NCBI RefSeq assembly: GCF_001598235.1
Contig: NZ_BCYO01000013.1
Coordinates: forward strand, 1-64,000
Length of the DNA stretch: 64,000 bases
Direction: 5' to 3'
Source: Polaromonas jejuensis NBRC 106434
Lineage (GTDB): Bacteria > Pseudomonadota > Gammaproteobacteria > Burkholderiales > Burkholderiaceae_C
The notes under the pieces: generated by a model
The model's database searches: none
What the model was told of the DNA's origin: nothing
Seen by the model: the letters and a program-made list of their open reading frames with translations, nothing else
Program-made: the position numbers and the translations under genes
In this document: positions 44,963 through 54,800 of the stretch, one piece after another
Layout: each line of letters opens with the position of its first letter
How positions within the stretch are numbered: the stretch's first letter is position 1

Positions 44963-44993
44963 AAGGCCGTCCGGGTTGCGCGGACGGCCTTTT
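44963..44993 (-). terminator. Hairpin after the aminotransferase gene
   Basis: An AAGGCCGTCCG/CGGACGGCCTT stem. The T-run is on the plus strand; on the minus strand only TT follows, so termination of the upstream minus-strand gene would be weak. Confidence 0.5.
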
Positions 44994-45029
44994 CCAGCGG
45001 TTTTTAAGGGACCGAGGCCGTGTTGTGAT

Positions 45030-46331
45030 TTAACTGGCCGTGATGGCTTTCAGGGCGGCGGTAAAGCGGTCAAGCTGGGCCTCCGTGGTGTACAGCGCCG
45101 GCGAGATGCGGATACAAGGGCCTTTGGCCAGGCCCGTACGCTGCACCGTGAAGATGCCGTAGTTGTCGCGCAATTGCGCGACCAGCGCCTTGCTCTCGTC
45201 CGGCGTGCTTTTGCCGGCCAGGCGGAAGGATGTGATGCCGGCGGCCATGCCGGGCTGGTCCGGCGTCAGGATCTCGACGCCTTTGAGTTCGCGGGCGCGG
45301 CTGACCCAGTAGTCGCGCAGGTAGCGCAAACGAAGCGCCTTGGCCTTGGGGCCGATCTCCGCATGCAAGGCCAGCGCCCGGGGCAAGGTCAGGAGGGCCG
45401 CAAAGTTGTAGGTGCCGGTGTGCACGCGTGAGCGGATGTCGTCGCTGGGCCAGTCCTCATCGGCCATGGCGCGGTCGATGTCGGCCAGACGCCCCTTGGC
45501 GATGTACATGAAGCCCAGGCCCACCGGTGCGCCTATCCACTTGTGCAGGTTGAAGCCGACAAAGTCCACGCCCAGTTGCTCCACCTTGAAGTCTATCTGC
45601 CCCCAGGAGTGCGCTGCATCCAGCACCACGTCCACGCCGCGTGCCTTGGCCATGGCGGCGATTTCGGCCACGGGCATCACCAGCCCCGTGCGGTGGCTCA
45701 CATGGGTGAGCAGCAGCAGTTTCGCCTTGGGGTTGTTCGTGAGGGCTTGCTGGTAGGTCTGCAGCACCGCTTCGCGCGTGGCGGGCTCGGGAATGGCGAA
45801 CTTGACCACATTCACGCCCCGCCGGTCCTTGAGCCAGTTCATCGCGTACTGCATGGAGTCATAGTCCAGGTCGGCATACAGAACGCTGTCGTCCGCCTTG
45901 AGCTTGTTGTAGCCGCCTATCAGCAGCTGCAAGGCCTCGGTGGCGCCGCGGGTGAAGGCAATCTCCTCGGGGGCTGCTCCCACGGCGGTGGCGAGCAGTT
46001 TCCGGGCTTCGGTAGCGTCCTTGCCAAACTGGGAGCGCGCGTAGTAGGAGTTCTCACGGTTCACCATGTCGGTCTTGGCCTGGTATTCACTGCGCACCGG
46101 GTCGGCCATGATGCCCCAGTAGCCGTTCTCCAGATTCACCGTTTCGGGCGTCACGGTGTAAAGCGATTGCACTGCCGCCCAGTACGAGTGGTCGGTCGCG
46201 AGGGGGGCATCACTGCCTGCGGGCAGAAGGGGCAATTTGCGGGCGTAGGCTTGAGCCTGGGCATTGGCTGTGGTGGCTGATGCCGCAGCCATCAGACCCA
46301 TGACGAAACCTCGACGATTGGCAGGGAACAT
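45030..46331 (-). CDS. Exported class-V aminotransferase-like PLP protein
   Basis: 433 residues, isopenicillin-N-epimerase/cysteine-desulfurase type. The N-terminus NRRGFVMGLMAAASATTANAQA is a twin-arginine signal, fitting export of a folded, cofactor-loaded enzyme. PLP lysine in FNLHKWIG (K264); D238 and H241 in VVLDAAHSWGQ; SHRTG and YWGIMADP as in the family. Substrate unknown. Separated from its nearest neighbours by a hairpin and the short repeat. Confidence 0.88.
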   Translation of the reverse strand: MFPANRRGFVMGLMAAASATTANAQAQAYARKLPLLPAGSDAPLATDHSYWAAVQSLYTVTPETVNLENGYWGIMADPVRSEYQAKTDMVNRENSYYARSQFGKDATEARKLLATAVGAAPEEIAFTRGATEALQLLIGGYNKLKADDSVLYADLDYDSMQYAMNWLKDRRGVNVVKFAIPEPATREAVLQTYQQALTNNPKAKLLLLTHVSHRTGLVMPVAEIAAMAKARGVDVVLDAAHSWGQIDFKVEQLGVDFVGFNLHKWIGAPVGLGFMYIAKGRLADIDRAMADEDWPSDDIRSRVHTGTYNFAALLTLPRALALHAEIGPKAKALRLRYLRDYWVSRARELKGVEILTPDQPGMAAGITSFRLAGKSTPDESKALVAQLRDNYGIFTVQRTGLAKGPCIRISPALYTTEAQLDRFTAALKAITAS

Positions 46332-46668
46332 GGAACGATATCCTTGAGAATTAAGTTTCGGTTTTATATCTGCACGACATGTCAGGCCTGTGTCGTTGTG
46401 GCGGAGGTCATTGCTGGGGCCTGGCTACGCATCGAGCCATGGCTAGAGCCGTCCAGCCGGGCAGGGTATGGTTTTCAGGTCGCGATTGCCCGGGAGCGGG
46501 CCGACCTGATCGCCTGCCTGGCCACACTGAATAGTGCCTGCTAAAAACAGCCGGTTGGTAGCTGCTATCTAATTGATAGCTGACTGCGCAAGATGAACAT
46601 CGGCTGAGGCCGCTTTGGGCTCTGAATTTTGAATTCGGCGCTCTTGCGTCGTCCCATGGCTGACAAGC
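46332..46668. other. 337-bp intergenic region
   Basis: An open frame at 46344-46544 has no start signal or family features and is dismissed. The only clear structure is the short repeat at 46564-46608. The right edge adjoins the dead transposase; its terminal repeat could not be fixed. Confidence 0.5.
46564..46608 (+). repeat. Short palindromic repeat copy (GCTATCAA family)
   Basis: GCTATCTAATTGATAGC core, then TGACTGCGCAAGA and CGGCTGAGG, a diverged right arm. Confidence 0.7.
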
Positions 46669-47618
46669 TTAGCGTTCAGCGGGCTGGTCGTGCCAGTACC
46701 GCTTATCGCCTCCAGTCAACCGTTCATCTGCTTGCGTGTCGAAAGTACAACGTAAAACCTGCTGCAATTCTGGCGCGTAGCCCGGAAGAACGTGCATCGT
46801 CAGCTTTCCTTTGGTACTGGCGATGTACTCTTTGACGTGGGCTTTCTTGTGGGTTGCCAACCCGCCTACGATCAGGTGAACCGCACGGGTGCGCCCACGC
46901 ATCATTTTCTTGAGCAGCTCTATAAACAGCTCTGCCGTCAGCCCCCCTTGGTAGGTGGCGAACCAAAAGCCCCCTTGGCATTGACCGCCGAGGCCGCCGA
47001 GATCGACTGTCTCTGCCCCGGCCGCTCAATGACCGGCGTGTTTCCCCGCACGCCCCAGGTCTTGCCTTGCACGGCATCCGCACAAAACCCCGACTCGTCC
47101 CAGAAATAGATTTCGGCGCCGCTTTGCCGGGCCGCCGCAGCAATGCCCGGATAGGTTTCGTGCTGCCAACGCTCGATGGCTTGCGGGTCGCGCTGGTAGG
47201 CGCGTTGCAAGGGCTTTTGCGGGCTCAGCCCCAAGCGCGCAAGCAGTCTGCCCACCGCCGTTACACCCAGCTTGAGCCCATACTTCTGCTCGATCAGGGT
47301 GGCGGCAATCTGCCGCGTCCACAACCCGAAGTCCAGCCCGTACTGGCGCGGGTCTTTGCCGTTGATCCAACGAAAGACCTAGGCTTGCTGGGTTGGTGTC
47401 AATTTGCAGGTACGCCCCGTGGCAGGGCGCGAGGCCAGCGCATGCGCTCTTTTGCCACGTCCCGAAACCGCCTTGAGCCAGCGGTAGATCGATGTTCGGC
47501 TCATGCCCAGAGACTTGATCGCCTCAGAGGGGCTCTCCCCCTCGCGCACCCGGCGCAGTGCAAGCAGGCGAAATTCTTCCAGCGTGGCCTGCTCCGGCGT
47601 GCGGCCGTCTCGTTTCAT
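46669..47618 (-). mobile_element. IS630-type transposase, inactive
   Basis: Three frames together spell an IS630-family transposase. N-terminal HTH from 47618 (EFRLLALRRVREGESPSEAI, then SLGMSRTSIYRWLKAVSGRG) ends at TAG near 47380. The catalytic part WTRQIAATLIEQKYGLKLGV...IYFWDESGFCADAV follows, then after a frameshift near 46940 GGLTAELFIELLKKMM...LPGYAPEL. The second Asp of the DDE site (LDNxxxHK) is read as VGGLATHK, so the site is also lost. Inverted terminal repeats were not found. It marks the left border of the pilus segment. Confidence 0.85.
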
Positions 47619-47770
47619 GAATCATGAGACCATCACGCTTCATGAAAGCTCCTGTTTGTCGCTTGAATTACGGATTGGTGAGTAAATGTTCAAAATGAGG
47701 GGATGACAGCTTCGTTTGAGGTCACGGATTCAGGCTTTACTTTGCGGTAAGAATTGGCGTGCAACCGTGT

Positions 47771-48352
47771 TTAAGGCGATGCCGGTCGGTCGTCGTAGGT
47801 GATCTCGATTTTCATCAAGCTGCCGACATGTCGGCCGTTAATCTCGCCTGGCTCGAAGCGAAGATGCCTGAAAGCCTTAACAGCCAATCCGGAGGCAAGC
47901 TCTGGCACTTCACTTTTTTCGATATCGACCAAGACTACTTCGCCGAGTTCGTTAATCCAAAGGTTCAGGATGATCGCTCCAGACGCAACAATTGACCTGA
48001 TTTCTGGTGTATCCAGCTCGACTTCAGCAGTCGGTTTAGGGGGTTTTGTAAGTTGATTTGTGGGGTAGTACATAGGCTCTGGCACGGGGATTAGATCGAG
48101 CCCCTTGGCGTCATTCCCCGCCGGACTTGCCTCTTTGATGGATGCCGGTGCAACTGGATCCGCGGTACCTTTCTGCGACAACAGCGTGACGCTCAAGGCT
48201 CGCGAAGGCTTGAGTCTCTGCCCACCCTCCACATCAGGATTGGAGGCGCTTTTGCTTCCGCCAAGAAAAAGCATCAGAGCGAGTGCCGCATGCAGCAGGC
48301 AAGAGATCACCAACGCGACAAATACACGCTTCAAATCAGAAGCCGAATTCAT
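47771..48352 (-). CDS. TonB C-terminal-like protein
   Basis: 193 residues: one N-terminal membrane anchor (VFVALVISCLLHAALALMLF), a Pro/Lys-containing periplasmic spacer and a C-terminal TonB-like domain (GAIILNLWINELGEVVLVDIEKSEVP...AVKAFRHLRFEPGEINGR). No ExbBD nearby. It is divergent from the pilin operon, 144 bp apart. Could be an orphan energy transducer or a structural protein with a TonB-like fold. Confidence 0.78.
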   Translation of the reverse strand: MNSASDLKRVFVALVISCLLHAALALMLFLGGSKSASNPDVEGGQRLKPSRALSVTLLSQKGTADPVAPASIKEASPAGNDAKGLDLIPVPEPMYYPTNQLTKPPKPTAEVELDTPEIRSIVASGAIILNLWINELGEVVLVDIEKSEVPELASGLAVKAFRHLRFEPGEINGRHVGSLMKIEITYDDRPASP

Positions 48353-48496
48353 GATTGCATCTGCAGTGCAGAAGGGCCTAAATGAAGGAGTGAGGCTGTG
48401 GCTTCGATGACTTGACCGTTCATGCTGGGAAATCGACCATTTGTCGACTGGAGCTGACTATTATCGCAACCATCGATTTAAATCAGGCGTCCTCAA

Positions 48497-48934
48497 ATGA
48501 GATATCCAATGAATTCCCAGAATGGTTTCACCCTCGTTGAACTGATGATTGTCGTTGCCATCATCGGCATACTTTCAATGGTTGCATTACCTTCGTATCA
48601 ACAGTATGTCATCAGGGGGAGAATTCCTGATGCGACCTCGAATCTTGCCACCAGACGGGTACAGATGGAGCAGTTTTTTCAGGACAACCGCACTTATGCG
48701 GCCGCTCCTGCTTGTCCTACTACTGCTGATACCACCACCAGCAAGTATTTCGATTTTTCGTGCGCGTCGGCGGCGACCGCGACAAGCTACACGCTCCAAG
48801 CGGTTGGCAAAGAGTCGATGACCGGCTTTGTATTCACCATTAACCAGCAAAACGTGAAGGCAACCACTGCTGTGCCCACCGGATGGACCGCAAATGCTGC
48901 TTGCTGGGTGACATCAAAAGGCGGCACATGTTAG
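48497..48934 (+). CDS. pilE: Type IV pilin / PilE-like
   Basis: 145 residues. Prepilin site [18 protein letters not shown] with Glu at +5, alpha-1 helix, then a pilin globular domain with C-terminal cysteines ([13 protein letters not shown]) for the D-loop. Start 48497 gives a 10-residue leader; ATG 48509 gives the more typical 6. First gene of the operon; its end overlaps fimT (ATGTTAG). Confidence 0.88.
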   Translation: MRYPMNSQNGFTLVELMIVVAIIGILSMVALPSYQQYVIRGRIPDATSNLATRRVQMEQFFQDNRTYAAAPACPTTADTTTSKYFDFSCASAATATSYTLQAVGKESMTGFVFTINQQNVKATTAVPTGWTANAACWVTSKGGTC

Positions 48935-49626
48935 TTGGCGGTTATAACAAATGCCGCACGAGTGTTCTTGGGGGGGCTGGTCGTTCGCGCTATTTGATGG
49001 GGCCACTTCCCGAACCCGAGCTGTTGCAGCGTGGCGTCACCATGATAGAACTGGTGGTCGTACTGGTGATCGTTGCTATTTTGTCCGTCATTGCGATACC
49101 GAGCTTCAGTACCTGGATCCAAAACTCCCAAATCCGCAATAGCGCAGAGGCAATTCAAAACGGCTTGCAGATGGCGAGAACTGAAGCGGTGCGGCGCAAT
49201 ACCCAGGTTAGCTTTTGGCTGACTACCACGGCCGATGCCACCTGCGCCCTCTCTGCAGCAGGCCCCAACTGGGTGATCAGTTTTGACAATCCCGCCGGCT
49301 TATGCGCCAACGCATTCATCAATGAAGCCTTTCCTGTCAGTGACGCTGTGAATAATCCGGCACCGCGCATCATCCAGATGCGCTCTGCCTCCGAGGGCTC
49401 GCGCAATGCGGTTGTTGCGGCAGGGCAATCACAGATCACCTTCAACGGCATGGGGCGATTGAGCCCCGTTCCCGGTGCGAACATCAACATAAACATCACC
49501 AACCCCACCGGCGGCGTCTGTGCTGCAGCAGGGAAAATGCGCTGCCTGCGCGTCGTCGTTTCCCCAAATGGCCAGGTGCGCATGTGCGATCCATCGCTTG
49601 CCAGCACTGATCCCCGTGGCTGCTGA
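48928..49626 (+). CDS. fimT: Minor pseudopilin FimT/GspH-like
   Basis: 232 residues. Prepilin site [18 protein letters not shown] after a long leader, then the GspH/FimT body ([25 protein letters not shown]) and a C-terminal [15 protein letters not shown] 48928 overlaps the pilE stop; ATG 48997 would shorten the leader. Part of the tip-initiating minor pilin set. Confidence 0.85.
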   Translation: MLVGGYNKCRTSVLGGAGRSRYLMGPLPEPELLQRGVTMIELVVVLVIVAILSVIAIPSFSTWIQNSQIRNSAEAIQNGLQMARTEAVRRNTQVSFWLTTTADATCALSAAGPNWVISFDNPAGLCANAFINEAFPVSDAVNNPAPRIIQMRSASEGSRNAVVAAGQSQITFNGMGRLSPVPGANININITNPTGGVCAAAGKMRCLRVVVSPNGQVRMCDPSLASTDPRGC

Positions 49627-49630
49627 GGCA

Positions 49631-50104
49631 ATGACTATGACGCCACCTTTACCCCGCGCAAGCCAACAAACCGGCTCGATGCTTATTGAAGTCCTGATCG
49701 CCCTGCTCATTTTTTCGGTGGGCATCCTCGGTATCGTTGGCTTGCAGGCGTCCGCCGTCAAGGCGATGAGCGACGCCAAGTACCGTAGCGAAGCTGCCCT
49801 GCTGGCCAACGAGTTGATTGGCAAGATGTGGGTTAGCGACCGCACCCAAGCCACGTTGCAAACAGCTTTCGCCAGCCCCAACGGTACCGCCTATCTGGCA
49901 TGGCTGGGGTCGGCATCTGCGAAGGGAACGGTTCTGCAAACCCTGCCGGGCGCGGGCGTGCAAGCCAATCCGCCGACCGTCACCATCACACCGGTGGTTT
50001 CGACAAGCCTTCCCAGCAGTTTGGTGACCATCACCATTTTCTGGCAAGCGCCCAACGAGACGAGCAGCCACAACTATGTGGTTGTCGCTCAAATTGGAGG
50101 CTGA
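49631..50104 (+). CDS. pilV: Minor pilin PilV
   Basis: 157 residues. Prepilin site TG|SMLIEVLIALLIFSVGILGI, the PilV pattern, followed by GLQASAVKAMSDAKYRSEAALLANELIGKM. GAGG before the ATG; starts 4 bp after fimT. Confidence 0.88.
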   Translation: MTMTPPLPRASQQTGSMLIEVLIALLIFSVGILGIVGLQASAVKAMSDAKYRSEAALLANELIGKMWVSDRTQATLQTAFASPNGTAYLAWLGSASAKGTVLQTLPGAGVQANPPTVTITPVVSTSLPSSLVTITIFWQAPNETSSHNYVVVAQIGG

Positions 50105-50105
50105 C

Positions 50106-51143
50106 ATGCTCCCTATCGTGAACCCGACTCGCCAACGCTTAAGGGGATTCAGCCTGGTTGAGCTCATGGTCGCCTTGGCTATTGGGCTGTTTGGCGTCAT
50201 CATCATCATGCAGGTGTTTTCCTTGTCCGAGCAAAACAAGCTCACCACGACCAGCGACGGCGATGCCATGAGCGAAGGCGTGGTGGCACTTTACGCCGTG
50301 CAGCGCGACATTCGCATGGGGGGCTATGGCGTTGCCGATACCAAGGTAGTTGGCTGTGACCTGCTTTTGCGTACCGGCGTAACGCTGCCTGCCCTGGCGC
50401 CGGTGACGATTAACCATGCCAGCATTACCGGGCAGGATGCGAATACCGATACTTTGCTGGTGCTCTACGGCAACAGCAACGGCTCGCCGCAGGGCGACGC
50501 CATTATCGCGGCGGGTAATGTCGTGCAGACGCCAACTGCGTTCGCCGCCAACGACCAGGTAGTCGAGGCCCCTCCAGCGCACGGCGCTACCTGCAGCCTC
50601 ACTCTCGACCAGGTTGCCAGCGTGGCCGGATCCGTGACCCTGAAATCGGCCGCGGTCATGACTGCAGGGGATACGCTTTTTAACTTGGGTCAGACAATCA
50701 AAGTCGTGGCCTACGCCATTCGCAATGGCAACCTGACGATGTGTGACTACACCATTAACGATTGCGGTAGCGCGGCAAATAACAACACGGCGGCAGTATG
50801 GGTGCCCATCGCCAACAATATCGTCAGTCTGCGAGCACAGTACGGGCGCAAAACGACAGCGCCTTTTGTCGCAGTCGATGTCTATGACCGGTCGACGCCC
50901 AACACGGCCTGTCTTTGGTCGAGAACCTCCGCCGTTCGCATGGCACTGGTTGCGCGTAGCGCACAGTCGGCTGCAGCGGCAACTTTGGTTGCGCCGGTTT
51001 GGGAAGGCACATTTCTTCCCAACAGCACCACGCTTGACGACCCCGTCGTCTTATCAGGTAACGCAACATGGAAAAACTACCGCTACAAAGTATTTCAAAC
51101 AGTGGTGCCGGTGCGCAACGTAGCCTGGATGGCTGGATGCTAG
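50106..51143 (+). CDS. pilW: Minor pilin PilW
   Basis: 345 residues. Prepilin site RG|FSLVELMVALAIGLFGVIII, then QRDIRMGGYGVADT typical for PilW. GGAGG before the ATG in the end of pilV. Overlaps pilX by ATGCTAG. Confidence 0.88.
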   Translation: MLPIVNPTRQRLRGFSLVELMVALAIGLFGVIIIMQVFSLSEQNKLTTTSDGDAMSEGVVALYAVQRDIRMGGYGVADTKVVGCDLLLRTGVTLPALAPVTINHASITGQDANTDTLLVLYGNSNGSPQGDAIIAAGNVVQTPTAFAANDQVVEAPPAHGATCSLTLDQVASVAGSVTLKSAAVMTAGDTLFNLGQTIKVVAYAIRNGNLTMCDYTINDCGSAANNNTAAVWVPIANNIVSLRAQYGRKTTAPFVAVDVYDRSTPNTACLWSRTSAVRMALVARSAQSAAAATLVAPVWEGTFLPNSTTLDDPVVLSGNATWKNYRYKVFQTVVPVRNVAWMAGC

Positions 51144-51742
51144 CCGCTCGCCGCTCGCAGGCCGGCGTGGTGATGATCGTGGCCTTGATCATTTTAATTG
51201 TGATGACGCTAGGCGGCTTGGCGCTGATGCGCTCAATGGATACCTCAAACCTAATTGCCGGCAACATGGCATTCCAGCAAGCAGCGACACACTCTGCCGA
51301 TGCGGGTGTCGAGACTGCCATCGCGTGGCTCGAATCTCAAAACAACGGTGCCTCTTTGGACAATCACCTCCCTACAGTGGGTTATACCGCGTCAACGGCA
51401 AACAACGCTGCGTTCCATCTTGGTGAAAAACTCTGGGCCGACCTGTCCGCCAACGGGGTATGTCTATTGCCGATGGCCGGGGGGGTGTGCAGTGCCTCGC
51501 CTGGCACCCCGGACGCGTCGGGCAACACCATCAGCTTTGTGATTCAGCGCTTGTGTAGCGCCACCGGCAACCGAAACGGCGCTTTTTGCGCGATTCCACC
51601 AGGCGCAAGCCCAGCCGGCAATAACGAAGGCGCGGGAGAAGACACAATCCAGCTCAGCACGGCGGTCTACTACCGGATAACTGTGCGCGTTGTTGGCCCG
51701 CGAAACACCGCAAGTTATGTTCAGGCGATCGTTTCCATGTAA
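51137..51742 (+). CDS. pilX: Minor pilin PilX
   Basis: 201 residues. N-terminus RRSQAGVVMIVALIILIVMTLGGLALMRSMDTSNLIAGN, the PilX pattern without a classical Glu+5. ATG 51137 overlaps the pilW stop; an earlier ATG at 51068 would overlap by 75 bp and is less likely. Confidence 0.86.
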   Translation: MLAARRSQAGVVMIVALIILIVMTLGGLALMRSMDTSNLIAGNMAFQQAATHSADAGVETAIAWLESQNNGASLDNHLPTVGYTASTANNAAFHLGEKLWADLSANGVCLLPMAGGVCSASPGTPDASGNTISFVIQRLCSATGNRNGAFCAIPPGASPAGNNEGAGEDTIQLSTAVYYRITVRVVGPRNTASYVQAIVSM

Positions 51743-51812
51743 CGGAAGTCGGCTGCACAACACGATGAAATCCAAAATGGATCATCAATTGATCGACCAA
51801 CCGGAAATTGAC

Positions 51813-54800
51813 ATGAAAAATCATTGGGTATTGAATCATTTCGGTCGGACGCTATTGCCTCTACTTTTTTTCGGGCTGGTGCAGGTTTGGCCTGGCACAG
51901 GTGATGCACTGGCGGCTACGACCGACGTTGCGACAGGGCCGATCTTTACAAACGCCACGGCGACAACCGAAGTCAAACCGAACGTGATGTTTGTGCTCGA
52001 CGATTCGGGGAGCATGGACTGGGACTTCATGCCCGATGATGCCAACAACTTCTCCGGAAAATATGGGTTCCCGAGCAGCCAATGCAATGGCGTTTATTAC
52101 AACCCCGCGATCACCTATAGCCCGCCGGTGGATGCTACAGGAACAAGTTATTCGAATTCCAGTTTTACCTCGGCTTGGAAAGACGGATACAAAACGGGAT
52201 CTGGCACGACTGATTTGAGTAAGAGCTTCAAGGCGGACATCAATAGCAACAATATAGATACAGCCCAGGCTGCGTATTACTACGTCTATTCGGGTGCGCA
52301 GACGACTGCAAAGCAGAAAGATTACTACAGCACCAACGGTATTTTTTACAAGGAATGCAACAGCACTATCGGATCAACGACGAAAGTCGACGGCACAAAT
52401 GCAGTCAACACCCTCTTTACCAAGAAAACTGTAAGCGCAACTTCGGGACCGGGCGGTACGGATGAGCGAACCAATTTCGCCAACTGGTATAGCTACTACA
52501 GGACTCGCATGCTAATGATGAAAACGGCGTCTGGTCGAGCATTCAAGACGCTGAACAGTCATTTCCGCGTCGGCTTCATGACCATCGACAACAATGCCTC
52601 GCCGGCTTTTCTGAATATTGCCGACTTTGACAGCAGCCAAAAATCAAATTGGTACACCAAGCTCTACAGCAGCGTAGCCAATAACAGCACACCTTTGCGC
52701 GAGGCTCTTGCCAATGCCGGAAGAATGTACGCGGGACAGATTACAAACCTCAATGGCACCACGGTAACCAATCCCGTCCAGTACGCTTGCCAGCGGAATT
52801 ACACCATCCTTTCCACCGACGGTTTCTGGAACGGCACGGACAGCAACGTCAAGAAGCTGGACGGTACGACGACGATGGACAACCAGGACGGGAGCCTGCC
52901 GCGACCGTACAACGACGGCGCCACATCCACCAGTACCATCGTGACGCCGTACACCAGCACGCAGGATCGGAAAACGGTCACCACTGGCGCTACAACCACC
53001 AGAACATGGACCAAGTACACGACGACTATCGGGGCATCCTGTACTTCCTCCGGTACGCCACCTAACCTGATTGCTACCGCCCCTACCAGCGCCAAAGACA
53101 AAGGAAACGCCGGGAACTCCTATAGCGGTTCACACTTGCTAGGATTGGGAACAACAGCCTCCAGTTCCAACCCAGATTCCAACCGTTGTATTGCCATCGG
53201 CACGTCCAGCAGTTCCATTCATCCCTGGTTTTGTCGGGGTAGCAGCAGCAACAACCCTGTTTCTCCCATTGGAAATGCATCCGTTACCGATGCGAGTGGC
53301 GTTACCTGGTACTTGGTCAGCAGCACAACAGGAAATACCAATGCTGCAAGTTGCGTTTCTGCGCAGGCAATTGATTCAGGTTACCCCAGCAATACCCCGC
53401 TAGCTTGTCCAGGCGCGGCCGCAGTGAGCGGAAATAGTGTGACAACCACACCATATACCCAAACTGAAACCATTTCAGGTTCAACGACTACAAACGTCGA
53501 CCGCTACACGGCGTCTCAGACCACCACTCAAACCATCACGAACGGGGTTCCCGGAACGGTAGGTGCCCTTACGCCGACGACCCCGACATTCTCATTGACA
53601 AGCAACGTAAGCACGACCACGACGCCCGCCACATCGGATGTTTTTGGATCATGGACTGCAGGCACCCCCAGCCCGAACAACGTTTGCACTGCCACGGCTT
53701 CGCTCCCGGCTGCAGGCACGACCACACCAGCCATTACTTCGACAACTACGTCCGGTGGGACGACGCCCGCCTACACCGTCGTGGCGACGACGGGACCGAC
53801 AGCGGGGACGCCCACCGTGACTGTTACCTCAGCTGGCGGGACATCAGATACCCTGGCGGACGTGGCCGCCTACTACTACAACACTAACTTGAGAACCAGT
53901 GCACTAGGCAACTGCACAGGGCCGATTATTTCGCCAGCCACAACGGCTAACGATCTTTGTTTGGCGAATAAGGTGCCCCCAAATGGGCTGGATACTGCGA
54001 CTTGGCAACACATGACCACCTTTACCTTGGGATTGGGCGCCCGCGGCAGGATGGTTTTTTCGCCGTCCTATCTGACCGACACGGCCGGTGATTATTTTGA
54101 CGTGTGGAAAGGCAATATTGCCGGATCAACCAACTGCTCGTGGCAAAGTGCTAATGGCAAACCATGTAATTGGCCTACACCCGGATCGGATCAGATCGAA
54201 AATGTTGACGACCTTTGGCATGCGGCGGTGAATGGACATGGTAACTACTTCAGCGCCACTGACCCGGCGACGCTGGCGAACGCGCTTTCAAGCTCGCTCA
54301 ATGTCATTATTAACACGCCGCAACCCGGCACCGCAGCCGCGGCGGCTACCACTAACCCGAAGATCACTTCCAACAACAACTTTCAGTTCAGTTCCTACTT
54401 CAAGTCGGTGGAGTGGTCCGGTGAACTGATCCGTCAGACCATGAGCCTGAGTGACGGCAGCGTGCCGACTTATGACCACATGAATCCCGATCCGACCAAA
54501 TACGATTGGTCAGCACAGACCTCGCTTGACGCGAAGGCTTATACCAGCCGCAATATCTACACCAAAGGGACGTCGGGTCTGATTTCATTCACATGGGCGG
54601 CTTTGGGTGCTGCAAGTCTGCAGAGCAATTTCACCACGCCCAACATTAGCACTTCACCACCGTCATTTCCCACCCAGATTACCGGACTATCCCAGTTCTG
54701 TGCTACAGGCACGGATTGCATTAGTGCGACCGCGCAAACCAATACGACGGTTGCGACAGGCGGGGCGGCTGGCGAGGCTTTGGTGAATTTCCTGCGGGGG

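Noticed and set aside
46344..46544. 66-codon frame upstream of the aminotransferase gene
   Set aside because: No ribosome site, no family features, cut by no promoter; low coding character.
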